Source: Isoetes taiwanensis
Lineage: Eukaryota > Streptophyta > Lycopodiopsida > Isoetales > Isoetaceae
Assembly: GCA_021234155.1 (NCBI GenBank)
Contig: JAJEKV010000080.1
Coordinates: forward strand, 3,641,867 to 3,705,866
Direction: 5' to 3'
DNA: 64,000 bases
Part shown: piece by piece, positions 24,076 to 36,072 of the stretch
How positions within the stretch are numbered: the first letter of the stretch is position 1
How the letters are laid out: every line of letters begins with the position of its first letter
Translations under genes and position numbers: made by a program
The notes under the pieces: generated by a model
The model's database searches: none
Told to the model about the DNA's origin: nothing
The model's input: the letters and a program-made list of their open reading frames with translations, nothing else

Positions 24076-25245
24076 TCATGCACCCAAGCTCAGCCTCCTG
24101 GTTTCGTTCTGCAGGACAAGCTGCTGACAAAGATCTGCCAGGGTCTTGAGGTTATATTTAATTACTGTTTCCACAAAGAAACATGTATCGTCCTTTGTAT
24201 TGCCCTCTGGAACATCCACCACATATGATTCAATGACTAAAGTATCTTGATTTGGTCCCTGACTCCGTGGATGCAATGTGATTATAGACCAGTAATTCTA
24301 CACAAAAAAATAAAATCACAAATCACTTTTGTGGACCTTACAATTATATTCAACCCTTTCTACATGCAGAAAACACAGCAACAGCACTCAAACAGGCTCA
24401 TGTATGATTATTTACATCTACCTAGCTCACAGCACATTCAAGCATAATTCTCATATATGGTTTTTTTGTAGTTACTTAGCTTACAGCATAGTCTCCATGA
24501 AAAGAAACATAACATTAGAAATATAAATCAGCACTGGCCATTTCTAAGCAATCACGCAAGGTATTGATTAAGACCTAATCAATGGCATCTCAAACACTAT
24601 TTCCAGATTAGTAGTAGCCATTTTGAAACAAAGTTATTTTACCTTGAGCCTGTGATCTCCTCCAAGTATTCTATAACTAAGAATATGTTCATTATCATCA
24701 AGGACCTCCAGCCTTTCAGTGCTTGTAGTGGCAGGTAATCCAGAAATAACATTCACATCCCTTATGCTTCCGACCGTTCCATCTCCACTAACTGTACAAC
24801 TCTGAATAAACCTTTTATAAGTCTGAGGCTGATCGAACTTCCTCACAAGAGACCAAACCTAGGAAAAACCACAGAACAGGTTAGACAAAACCCTATACAA
24901 AAAAAGGAAAAACTCTGTGAATGGACTTCTTTTGTCCTGCAAACTACGTAGGCAAGAAATAGAAGCCCATCAATCTTTACAAGCAGATTAATCTCCGGCA
25001 TTGGCAAGAAACCAAAGAAAAAGGCACAAAATCTACCAGGCAATTTCTAACATGCAATGAACTGGGGGCCGCTATTGCTAAAGCAGTATTGAAGAAATAA
25101 AAGGGTTCAAGCCTACCACATGCACAGGGGCATTTATCCGTTGGAACACAATAGATCCGCATTGATTTGCCTCCATTTCATGGCTATGGTAGCGCCAAAG
25201 CAGGTCTTCCTCTGCCGGAGAAAGGACTACTTCATCTCTTGTCAT
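24076..25245 (-). CDS. PYL: PYR/PYL/RCAR abscisic-acid receptor, three exons
   Basis: This is a soluble START-fold receptor that binds abscisic acid and then inhibits clade-A PP2C phosphatases in nucleus and cytosol. Exons are 25,245-25,117, 24,858-24,643 and 24,297-24,076. Introns have GT-AG ends in phase 0 and the joined frame is open for 188 codons, the usual length. Family marks: NQCGS (about residue 27), [19 protein letters not shown] (37-55), Lys58 (ABA carboxylate contact by family alignment), gate loop SGLPA (82-86), TSTERLE (88-94), latch GGDHRLK (109-115) and [20 protein letters not shown] near the C-terminus. Two introns are typical of the subfamily that includes Arabidopsis PYL7-10; other Arabidopsis members lack introns. 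The start at 25,245 gives the family length; an in-frame ATG at 25,305 would add 20 residues. No stops or shifts. Confidence 0.95.
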
Positions 25246-25750
25246 GGCGTTCGATTTGGAGCTGATCTTCCCAATTTGAGCTTTTATTCTACCAGTTACC
25301 CACAAAAAACATGCATTGGATAGGAAAATTTCTCACGTTTTTTTTTCTCCTCGCTTTCTGTTCTTTATACTTGTTGAACTGAAAGTTCCTGGGACCTTGA
25401 TAGTTTTCCAATTAAGAATGCGCAGCCGTCGAAATCAAGGGTCTGATCTTACGGATACAGTTTTCTTTTATTTTTGTGTACCCATTCCAAAAAATCAATT
25501 TTATTTTATTATATTGAGTATGGTGCAATACTTTATGTGTATATCCCATTCATTGTCCCTATTGTAAATGAGGAGTTGAAATGCACTTGGGAAATGACTG
25601 TCAGAATTGCAATGTTGCACCATTCCTTGGAATGGGACCGGCCCAAAAATGAGGGACTAGGTGCTCCACCCCAACGTCATTGTAACAGAGGTCATTGTAA
25701 CTCAGGATTGGGAAATTCTAAAGTGCACTAGAAAATGTCAGATAAGAACT
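25246..25750. promoter_or_regulatory. Upstream region of the PYL gene
   Basis: This is the 5' flank of the minus-strand receptor gene and no other gene lies in it. I could not identify a convincing TATA box or ABRE (ACGTG core) at a typical distance. It ends where the tandem duplications at 25,751 begin, so the promoter is probably short or overlaps them. Confidence 0.3.
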
Positions 25751-25998
25751 GATGCAATCCAAATAACAATGACGTTGCAGCCTCTTAAACTATGCCACTA
25801 CAGTCTGAAATCTAGACAGTCCTTGGTTTTATAATGTGGGTTTGAGAGTAAACAATGTACATGGCTAGAAAGGACTATGCAATCCATATAACAGTGACGT
25901 TGCAACCTCTTAAAGTATGCCACTACAGTCTGAAATCTAGATAGCCCTGCTTTTATAATCTGGGTTTGAGAGTAAACAATACAAGGCTTGAAAGTAAA
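25751..25998. repeat. Two-copy tandem repeat (about 125-bp unit) upstream of PYL
   Basis: The two units begin at about 25,751 (ATGCAATCCAAATAACAATGACG) and 25,876 (ATGCAATCCATATAACAGTGACG), and share TATGCCACTACAGTCTGAAA and GGGTTTGAGAGTAAACAAT. They lie 0.5-0.75 kb upstream of the receptor start. Confidence 0.85.
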
Positions 25999-26116
25999 GA
26001 TTTTTTCTCCATAAATCATGGCAGCATATATCCATGGCTTGAATGTAAAGGTGTTCTTTCTATAAAGGGCTGACAACCTAACCATTGATTTTCCATATTC
26101 TTTGTCTGGAAATAAA

Positions 26117-26295
26117 AGGTGCCCTCAAACCGATGGGTGCCCGTGATATTTTGTATCACCTATTCCCCTACCATTTATGTTTCAATGGGATGATCTGGAA
26201 ATAACCTCAAGGTGCCCTCAAGCCATTGAGTGCTCGTGATATGTTTTTGTATCACTTATTATGCCACTTACGTTTCAATGGCATGATCTGTCGCA
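26117..26295. repeat. Two-copy tandem repeat (about 93-bp unit)
   Basis: Units start at 26,117 and 26,210 with AGGTGCCCTCAA, and share TGCYCGTGATAT, TTGTATCAC and GTTTCAATGG followed by ATGATCTG. It is unrelated to the preceding tandem pair, although only about 120 bases separate them. Confidence 0.8.
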
Positions 26296-27339
26296 ACTCA
26301 CTTTCCACGTCATGTGTTAACTTGTGGTCAGTATTTTGTCTCCATTTAGATATTTTCCAAAGGATGAGCTAAATGCACGCTTCATTCCTGCAAAACTACT
26401 GTGAACATGACACGCACAATTCAAACACGGCTCATTGAATTCTCACATCAAAGTCATGGAGAATCGGTAGTTATAGGCATAATCCAAAAGACGAATGGGG
26501 TTGATCATGTTGAACAAAAGTAGTTAAAGGGAAATCCCATATTTAAAATATGGAATGATGTAAGCATGTCAATTAGCAATTGAACCTTTGGTAATCCCGC
26601 CGCGATTAATACTTTATACTTTATTATATTAAAAAAAAATAGTGAGAAGGATTTAATCGTGGTAGTTTTCAAATCTAATGGTTTAATTTACTTTTCTGGG
26701 GGTCAATTTTTATAAAGTCATATAATAATGTAGGGCCGTGTTTTAGCTTTTATAAATGAAATGCCATTGCACATCCGGTTGCCATTTGGATATCATAGTT
26801 TTGTACTGTGACAAGAGTGGCGAGGGTCTTGCAACCTTCAACCAACCTAGATGCAGCTAGATTGTTGAGATGATGTGCCATGTGCTCATCATAGTTCCTT
26901 TATTGCATTTATGGGTTTTGTTTGAGATAAATCATTTTGTGTGAGAAGGATACAACACATGAAGTGATTTTGCATGGAATTATATTTTGGAGTTGCTTGA
27001 TATTAGTTGCAATTAGCAATTCAAGAAGACCTTAAATGATTAAACAACAAATGCACAACGGTATAAGTAAAGAAGGTTGAGCTAGCTACCTCATGAACAC
27101 TAGCATTTTAGATTTGAATAGAAAGTGATGGCTTGAAGCACACCGACATGAAAAATATAGAATATATTTAACATTATGTAAAGTTCTTTTCTTTGGAAGG
27201 GTGTCAAACTTTATTCATCAACATTAAAAAAAAAAATCTCTCTCATATGTAATTTAGATTGCTTAGATTCTACTCTATTATTCCCTGTCCAAACAAGGCC
27301 ACATATGTGCATGTTGTGCAGTATACTCCTTTAGAATTT
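26296..27339. other. Intergenic stretch, no gene seen
   Basis: AT-rich DNA with only very short frames on either strand. Contains short A-runs (about 26,631-26,638 and 27,225-27,235). Nothing else is supported. Confidence 0.5.
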
Positions 27340-30000
27340 TTTTTTTTGAGGGTAAGAGTATTATTATTTTGATTAATAAAGATATAAAGTATAAGCAGTC
27401 CACCGCAGTGGATAGATAGAACAAATTAGTACCAATATTATGGATCCCTATGCATCATTGCTATGCGTACTTTAGGAACTCCCCTTTCTACAATAGCGTG
27501 ATGGTAGAGAGACCATCCATCTCAGCACTTGGAACTAGGTCCTCAGAGCTTATTCGATGGCATTTAAAGTAGCTATAGAACCCTTCAATCTTGCCAATTC
27601 TGTCCAGTCCCTTATGGTAGTTCATCCCCCTCTTCCCATGGTGAGACAAAGGCCATTAAAGCCACTTCCATGTTAAAGAATTTCTTAAGCTTCTTAATAG
27701 AGATGCCTTGGCCACCAAGATCCACATCACAATGATGTCTTCATATAACCCACCAAAGGGCCACATTGAACAGAGAGGCAACAATGGGGCATGTGTCTGA
27801 AATCAATATAACACCGGGCCATCCGAGTTGGCAGATATCTAGTCCCATAATAGGACATATCCTTGATGCCAAAACTCCATAATATTAGTACAAAAGAAGA
27901 TATGTGAGAGAGAATCAGCCTGGCATCGAGAGGGCACTGATCTTCAGTCAAAATTCCCCTACGAACCAGTTTCTCTTTGGTATTGAGGCCTCCTTGAAGA
28001 GCTATCTATCTAAAGAATTGTATTCTCCTAGATCATAATGTTTTCCATCAATTTTCTACGCGAAGCTTAGCCACGTTAAAATATTATCTATCTATCTATC
28101 TATCCATCTACCTGAAGCCAAGTTTCAGCTTTAAGGGGAGAATTATCACAAAGAGCTCGGTATCTATACTATATGTCTCTTTACGTGAACAAGACCATTT
28201 TTCCTTGGGACTATCAACCCCAGAGAAAAACTTAATTGTATCCAGAATTCTCTTAAGTATCCTTCTGTCTCCTTGTCCTACCCTTTGCACTAAAATCAGA
28301 ATTTGGTCCATGAAATCCACATACCATTATTCCATAGATGTCGTAAGTTTAGAATCCCATGGGTTCTCCATTTCTTAAAAATGCGAAGGTGGACTAATGC
28401 CAAAGTGGAGTTATCCTTCCAAAGACCGATGTTCCAAAAATACTATTCTTCAAATTTCTGTTAAGAACACACTGCTTGTAATTCTTCCGCTACGGAGGAT
28501 CTTCTTCATCATTGAGAAGTGCCATCCACCTTAAAGTTGCAGTGACACCTAATTCATCCTAGGAGAGTATGGCCACTTTGAATCTGTATAGATCAAACCA
28601 ATGCTTAACAATAGCAAAGCAGAGATGTATTCCTTGTAGATTTCTGCCATTAAATTTAACTGCTATAGGGTTTCGAGCGCCCCGCTTAGAAGGACCTTCA
28701 CAGCCAAGTAGTTCCATCCTGCTTTGTCCCTACATAGCTCTGACCATGCAATATCAGCCATACCCCCCATATGAACTTTCTTTAGATGACCTGTATTTGT
28801 TTCTATGGTTTCTATATTCCTTTCTGGGCTACAAGTGCTAACAAGAAATATACATGGGAGCTAGCTAGCGCAACATTAGCAGCTATTACTCCTACCGCCA
28901 TAAACCCCAGCGCGCACTACATAGTCCAACCTTTCCCACTTATTCCAACCGTGAGCCAAAGGCCCTCAATGCTGTCTGAAAGAGCAAGTGGCAAACCTAA
29001 GAGCTTCATTGTTTTTCCAGCAGCTATGACTGGAAAGCCCAATCCACAACCACGGGAGTCAATGTCCCCCTCAAAAGCCCAAAGCATTGTACACTTATTC
29101 GTGTTGAGTCCAATACCAGATATAATCTCAAAATTAGTCAATATCTCACGAAAAGACTGAAAGCTTCCATCATTGTAAAATTGAGAAACATAATCAGGTT
29201 ATCCGTGATATTGTGGAAGTAATTGTAAGTTTCTCTCCTCCTTGACTGGCAAGCATTAAAACCATTGAGACCCCCTTCCAAAACTTTGTGGTTGACCATC
29301 TTTGTGAGAAGGTTCACCATAATTAAGAAGTGGCAGGGACCAAGCGGGCAGCCTTGTCTTATACCTTTCCTAAGATCAAAAAGGCCGTGGTTGCCTCCAT
29401 TTACCAAGATCGGAGCGCAAAAAGTTTATTCATTCCCATTGATATATCGATAAACCGCTTAGGGAATCCTTATGGACTCACTTACCCATCAAGAGAATCA
29501 TAGGCTCTCCTAAAGTCCATATCTTGACCAAGTATAATAATTTTGCCTTATGGATCCGCACTTACGTATCCTTCTCTGAACAACCATAGTTGTCTAGGAT
29601 ATACCTACATGGGAGGAAAGTTAATTGTTCTCTTCTAATAATCCTATTTAAGATAGGCTTTAGACGATTGGCAAATTTTCCATAACTACCATACATGTAT
29701 CTACAGGGGCAATAGGATGCCACTTCATCCAAGTGATCAGGTGTAAAACTTTAGGAAACCAAAGTATAGTCATATTAGGACTTTTTGCTGCCACGGCAAA
29801 GTCCTCTGCTCGTTGGGTCAGGCATTCCATGGCATATGCCAAAGATATACCAGATATAATGAATCGCCCAAACCACATTGTGTGTAAATGGCAAAGGGCT
29901 CTCTCGCTGTTGGACGTACCTGGGCCTAGAAAACCGCTAAGCAATCGAGAGGCAAACCTTCCGTTGCTGGCAAGCATTACCTAATCAACGACCACTCTCC
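27340..30000 (-). mobile_element. Degenerate LINE (non-LTR retrotransposon) with poly(A) tail
   Basis: Read on the minus strand from about 30,000 down, in shifting frames. A WHPIAPVDT block (about 29,700) corresponds to the RPISLLN-type motif of LINE reverse transcriptase. MDFRRAYDS (about 29,500) corresponds to the L-D-F-E-K-A-Y-D motif. LVNGGNHGLFDLRKGIRQGC then PLGPCHFLI (about 29,330-29,420) is the best-preserved RT stretch. ITDNLIMFLN stands where FADD would be, so the catalytic aspartates are damaged. GLNTNKCTMLW follows (about 29,090). Far downstream, LNTKEKLVRRGILTEDQCP (about 27,935-27,990) and the weakly matching tail to 27,727 fit the zinc-binding reverse-transcriptase domain. The 3' end is an A-run (plus-strand T-run at about 27,339-27,348). 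Stops and frame changes show it is inactive. The 5' end was not located and no endonuclease domain is seen. Confidence 0.85.
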
Positions 30001-30719
30001 CTATACTGCACCCAGCGTATGCTACCCTGCACTACCAGCACCAGCTGGGATTTTCACCAAGCGTTATTTTTGGTAGGGAATTGAGATTGTTTTGGACATG
30101 TGGAATTTAAGGTACCTAATCAACTCTTCATATGAATTTGTACTTAGTTTAGAAGTCGGTATGGATTCCAATTGCTTTATACCTATCACAAGTGCCACAA
30201 AATGTTCAGGAATGGACTTGAAGAACTAGCTTTAAATATTCTAACAAGATAAAGTTGTCTCATCATCTCAACGACTTAACTATGGTGTAATGAGATTGAA
30301 AAGCCCTTGTAATGTGTGTGTAAGGAAATGCAAGACAATGGATGGAGTCAAAAGCCTTTCGAACACCGTGACTTGCTCCATTGAGAGAGTATGCAAAGCA
30401 ATTTAAGGGGCTTTTTTTTTTTTTTTTCCCGTATAATCAGCAAGAAACAAGACGAGGTAAAGACTGGATTCGTGAAATGCGATTATTGATAAAGTAGAAT
30501 AGGATGTCAGAATTCATCGCTACTATGAATTCCAGTTTGATCAAGCATTTGAAATGCATACGACTATTTTTGATGTCCGGGATCTTCCCAAAGATAAATT
30601 CCGGGTGATATGCTACCAGTAAAATGTTGATGCAAATCGTGCATTGGATGGTTTTGACCGTGATTTATAAGCTATTAATCAGTAAAATATCAGCCGACCA
30701 AAATAGGATGAAAGATATT
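30001..30719. other. Short intergenic stretch with a long T-run
   Basis: No recognisable gene. A run of about 16 T lies at 30,412-30,427. This region may include the lost 5' part of the neighbouring LINE, but no coding motif remains. Confidence 0.4.
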
Positions 30720-31710
30720 AGCGTGGATTTGCGCCTACAACTACTAAGATTTTGTTCTCAGGATGATGCAGTTCCTGAGATCCTAAAAATAAATATATCA
30801 AAGATAGAGAATCTAGAAAAAATTTTGGAAGGCTTAACTTTGTGGAGGTGGGAAGAGGATATGTAGCCCATGCTTCTTAAATACAAGCATTGTGTTTTGT
30901 GCAAAATCTAGGGGCTGGATTTGGTGGTAGAGAGACAGTTTCGAAAGGGTATGTGCCATAATCAACTTGCAAAGAATAGACATCATTGACATGTTTATGG
31001 CAAATCCAACCTAGTGCATATGTATGTTATAGTTGGTGTACAGCCCATGCTCGGATGATTTTTGACAAGATGCCCTATTGTTCTCTGTAGATGACATGGA
31101 ATGCGAAGGATATTTGGATATGTTGAGATAGGAAACGAGACTTTGCTCCTTCGAATTTTTACACACATGCAAGATAAAGATATCACATCGTGATGCATCA
31201 GCTTATATTGCCGCACTCAAGGTATGTGAAGTATGCGCTTGTGTAAAGGGAAGTAGTCAAGCAATGGAAGGAAAAAATTGTGAAAATGCATAACTTGGAA
31301 AAAGTTTTATCGATTCATTCACAACTTTCCAAGTATTGGCCTTTGTAAGGGATAATTTGATGGATATTTATGCCAAGTCCGTAGTATGCCGGATCCTCAT
31401 TTTGGTATTCGTGGATGGTGCAAGACTCATTGATCAAGCATGGAACATTATGATATTTGGGCACATAGAAAACCATGGCGAAGAGTATTAGCTCTCGTGA
31501 AAGTTATTTTGTTGTGGCGTAAGATGAAGATTTTAGCCGTAGATGCTCAACATATGTTCACAAGGTGGGCCTATAATATGGTTTATACCTTCTTACCCAT
31601 CGTTCATTACTTTGATCGAGATCGTGTTGCATTGCCGTGGATTGGTGAAGTATGTTTGATACTGAATTTTAAATCACTATTTAAGGTCCTCAGATTTACT
31701 TAGGAAATTG
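30720..31710 (+). pseudogene. Broken pentatricopeptide-repeat (PPR) gene
   Basis: PPR proteins are helical-repeat RNA-binding proteins of plastids and mitochondria. Remnants appear in order, in changing plus-strand frames: VEVGRGYVAHASLIQASIVF (about 30,846-30,905), the hinge before a repeat; DMFMANP (about 30,989); ARMIFDKMPYCSL then, after a stop, MTWNA (about 31,052-31,106), the A-R-x-x-F-D-K-M-P motif; RDNLMDIYAKS (about 31,348-31,380), matching the N-x-L-x-D-M-Y-A-K-C-G motif; and AWNIMIFGHIENHGEE (about 31,438-31,485). Spacing and order fit two to three consecutive repeats of a PLS-type protein. At least four frame changes and several stops make it a pseudogene. No DYW or E domain was found. 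Strongly expanded PLS-type PPR families are known from ferns and lycophytes, a weak hint to the host. Confidence 0.75.
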
Positions 31711-34148
31711 ATATATGTTTAACCGATTTTTTGTTAAGATTTTATAAAACTCATCGTCTCGGTGAGAGTAATGATGCTGCTATCTCTTCTAGTTACACCG
31801 TAAGGTCCATTCCATGGTAGCTTTATTTGTTTTACAATGATGTTTTTTCAATTTAAGTTATTTTATGACTTATAGGCAAAAAAGGTGGAAGCATTGGTTT
31901 GAAGAGGCCAAATAGACGCATTATGCCTGTGTTTTCATGTGTAGGATGATGTATAATTTCAAAGCCCAACCTGTGTTAAGGCAATGTAAAAACATCTAAC
32001 TCCAAGAATACCCGTAGAAATATCTTTATATAATCCCTGTGATGCCTTGCGCATGTGACGAAATGGTTGTATCCGCTATTCTAGCCTTGCCCATCAATCA
32101 GAGTCCGTAATGCTTGCTCATGGTCAAGTTGTGCAAACTAATTTGCTCATTGAAATTTTTGCTCATCAATCTCTTGGCTGATTGTGTGTTTGGTTTCGTG
32201 TAATTACCTTGTGTTCCGATATAGCAAATTACACTGGATGTGTAAACAGAAAGCTTCTACTGTGAGGAGTGGCAGAAAAGACTCTAAAGAGCCATATATT
32301 CTTATTAAATGTGTGATGATGCCAAAACAAGCATTGCCGATTAGAAAATGTAGGATTGGGGAATATGTGGAAGTTTGATTGTAGGTACCTTTGGAGCTTG
32401 AGGTAGTGTAAAGGTCGTCTTATTTCATTCTTTGTCCTCGGCTTGACCGCCAATCGCCGATTTAATTTCAATCATGTGTGCACATTACTTGTTGGGATTG
32501 GCTTTGCTCCAAAAGAAGCTAAATGCGGATGAAGCTACAAAACAACTTCAAAGTAAGCCAGTCTTAAAAAATGAAAATCCAATCTATTTAAATCTCCCCA
32601 AATATCATGAGTCATGAATACATTTGCAAGCCAAACTATGAATAACATAAATTTTAACTGCTAGGTCTGGATCTGAAGGGAGTGGAAGCCGCGAGTAATA
32701 TCAGCAGGGACTAGATATGGATCGAACTTTCTAGAGCAAAAATATTCAATGGAAATCTATCTCTAGTGCACCATGCCGTAGACAAGTAGAATTAAGGTTA
32801 GACACAACTCAAGATCAAAACTTTGGTTGTATTTTATGTCATATAAAAATATCGAAAGTTATTCTATGGTGGTGGCATGGTAGAGAACTTCAAAACCCCT
32901 AAATAAAGCGTAATATGAAAAGAAAGTAAGGAGATTATCTCGTAGTTGTCAAACAACAACAGCCTAATATCCAAGTAGTTATTCAAGTGATGATAGTCAA
33001 GATGTTGACAATGATCTACAAGATGGAAAAGTTAAATTGATCTTATGCTAAGAGTACATGAAAAGCACCGTGAAAGACTTGTGCCTTGGATGAAGCTTTA
33101 GCAAGGCTTCCTCGTTTCTGACACTCCCAAGGAGGTAATGATAATCTTAATGTTCAACATCATTTTACATGAGGGGTTCAAATATGCTTTGTCCGTGCCG
33201 ACTACTTATGTTGTCGATAACTATAGAAATATGCCCAAAGGTCTCCGTTGTTACCCAAGTGGCGCCACATATGAAAAGGCTGCGTTCTCGAACATCTTTG
33301 AAAGGTCTTGGTTATGTCATTCTCAATGCACTTTGAATTATGGCATTTTGAATTGACTTTTTACAAAGTTGAGAAGTTTGACCCAAGAATCCGAAAGCTC
33401 CTTCCTCAACCTCGATCACTTGTATGTACCTAATCTTGCCATCAAGGAGGTGCCTTCAGCTTATTTAGTCGCATGGATGGAATATAGAACATAATGAGTC
33501 TCAAGTATCTGTTTTGCCTTAAAAGGTGGCTCATCTTATAAGTATACGCATTCTTGTTTGCCATCAAACAGCTTGAATTACCTAAGCTCATGCTTGTAAA
33601 AATCACGTCATTTTCCCCTTTCTTATTCCCTGGAAGTCAGAGTCGCATATTGGTCTGCTTCTGTGGTTAGCTGATTTACTCATAATTCAAGAGTTTTCAT
33701 ATTGATTCATTTCAAATTGATGCCTTTTCGTAGAAAATGGTTTAATAGGGAGTGCATGTGTGGTCAGAGGTAGAAGTGTATAACCGTTCAGAATTGAGCG
33801 ACCATTCATTATCAGAGGTCTAGCAATGTCTTAAAGAGTAGTGTTCAAAGAATGAGTTACTAGTTTGAAACTGTGACGTTTGATATTTGTTTAGTGGTCC
33901 CATTGATAACGACCTAATGTGTAAACAAATAATTTGTGCAAATAAAAGTGAATGGAAACTCCAGTTTGTGATTATGTGTTGATTCTGTGCATTTTTTTTC
34001 GCTCATTCAAAACTTTCGTGCTACTATAAGTATTTAAAAACAACAATTCAAGTTTATATAGTCACACCCTACACGATAGTCCTTGGTCATGTAAGCACAC
34101 GTTCATCCATGCCCCCAACTTTTAACATATATAGGGGAACAAGTGTTC

Positions 34149-34245
34149 TGGATACTACAATAGCATTATGGCTAACAAGGACTAGATCCATGCCTCTAAC
34201 CTATCTGGATGCTATAATACTAGCATTATGGCTAACAAGGACTGG
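34149..34245. repeat. Two-copy tandem repeat
   Basis: CTGGATACTACAATAGCATTATGGCTAACAAGGACTAG is followed after a short linker by CTGGATGCTATAATACTAGCATTATGGCTAACAAGGACTGG; the shared core is TAGCATTATGGCTAACAAGG. Only two copies are present. Confidence 0.75.
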
Positions 34246-35618
34246 TGTGATTTGTTAAGGTTGCTTTTAAAGATTTTGCTGTCATTGGTGTTTTTGCTTG
34301 CATTCACATTGTTGGTAAAGGTATATATTGTTTGTGATTAATGGGAAGGCATTACATAGATCAAGTGATTAGATGTAATTTTGCTTTGGGTCTTTCCTTT
34401 CAGGTGGTACCACCTTTTATTATTTATACAAGAAATTTATCGCGCTGCATTTACACACATTCTATCCAAAAGTCTAAAATTACCCTTTACATATTCTATC
34501 ACCATTTCTTGGCCAAGGGCATAACCTATGTACTATCTAAGAGCTTTAAAATGTCATGTATTAGCTTCCAAAAAATGGCATGCTATTAGGGGTTAATGGA
34601 TGAAGGCAATATAAGGGCAAACGAGTTTAGTACAAGTGTGAGTTGCTTCTATAATTTCGACATCCATGTAGACTAATTGGCTAAATTGCAAAGGGCTGCC
34701 AAATCTTCTTGGACTAAGAAATGACATCCCGCTTTGTAGCATTCACATCTACCTGACAAAACAAAAATACCAACGCAAACAACGAACAAAACTATAAAAC
34801 ACCCTCTCAAAAGCACCGGAGGGCAACCCTCAAAGCGCAAAGAGATCTTGCTTGTATTCACCCACTTTCCACGCTCACTTTTTCGCCCATGTTTTTTAAC
34901 TACTTTTTGTTTCCTTCCCTTTGATTAGACCGCTCAGCATCGTTATGGTGAAAGCCATGGGAAGCAAACTCAACATCATTGTCTCCAGCATCCTAACATC
35001 CTTACCTATAAAGATATGGTTAAAGCATCATTATGGTGAAAGCCATGGGAAGACCAAACTTACCTGTAAACTATGTTGCACGCCACTTGGTACTCCCAAG
35101 CTCATTGGCATATGTTGATGTCATGGTCATGTGCTTAAACAGACACCTTTTGGAATCTTTCAAACAAGGAGCAGTATCCTATGCATAATTACTTTGTGAA
35201 GGAATCAAACATCATTGCTACAAGGTCACATTTCTAGCTACAAGGTCATCCATCTTCTTTGGGTTCGTTTCCATGAATTCAGGCATTTGACCTAGCTAGA
35301 TTGATTCTTTTGAACTAAGACCTTTGTAAAGTAATCAAATACCATTGTAATTGAGCATACAAAGCATTTAAATTTAAAAAGTAAGTCAAATACTATTCTA
35401 ACTGCACACACACAAAGCATTTAGATCCGCCTCGCATCTAAACTATAACACAACGCACACAACTAGATCTTCTATAACTATTCTAGACCTTCTATAACTA
35501 TTCTACTGCCAAACAAAATTCTAAACACTAAGTGAGTTTGTAGGACATGGGTACTGTGAATAAATTTTTTTGTTTGACTCACTTCAATATAGACAGGGGG
35601 TTGGAAGAGATTTGTTCG

Positions 35619-35636
35619 CGGCGGCCTTGGCCGCCG
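35619..35636. other. GC-only perfect hairpin
   Basis: CGGCGGCC-TT-GGCCGCCG is an 8-bp perfect stem with a 2-base loop, standing in otherwise AT-rich intergenic DNA. Its function is unknown. Confidence 0.6.
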
Positions 35637-36072
35637 TGATAAATTTCTTGTAATTTTAATTGATATTCGTTACTTGGATAAAACATTCAAAGCCATGATA
35701 CTTCGAGGAGAGTACATAGTTTTCTTTCAGGGCAGGAACATCTAAATAATCGAATATTTCAATCAAAAAATCGTATTATCCTTATCAAAAGTTTCATACC
35801 ATGCACTAACTCCACCAGAAAGCTATAATTTCCAATCGGCAAAAACATTATTTAGCCCGGATTCTCCGAACACACAATCATGAAAAGGCATGGGGCATTC
35901 AAAAATAGTGTAATTACAAGAATACACATAATTGTAAGATGGTTTAGACACACCACCAGGTTCGAAACTCTGTCCAAACCAGAGGATCACCACACCCATA
36001 GAACAGACTATAGCATTCAAGACAAAAGCAATCAGGTGTATTTCTTAAGTGGAAAACCGCTATCTAACCGCG

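Larger units (their letters stand above)
31711..36072. other. Long intergenic stretch, no gene seen
   Basis: Only short, unrecognisable frames. Minor features are listed separately (tandem pair at 34,149, hairpin at 35,619). A 26-base word, TTATGGTGAAAGCCATGGGAAG with flanks, occurs twice at about 34,942 and 35,030. The part up to about 32,400 might hold further decayed PPR sequence, but I could not support it. Confidence 0.4.

Noticed and set aside
33138-33356. 72-codon frame as a continuation of the PPR relic
   Set aside because: No repeat motif could be aligned; the 1.4-kb gap from the last PPR block makes the link arbitrary.
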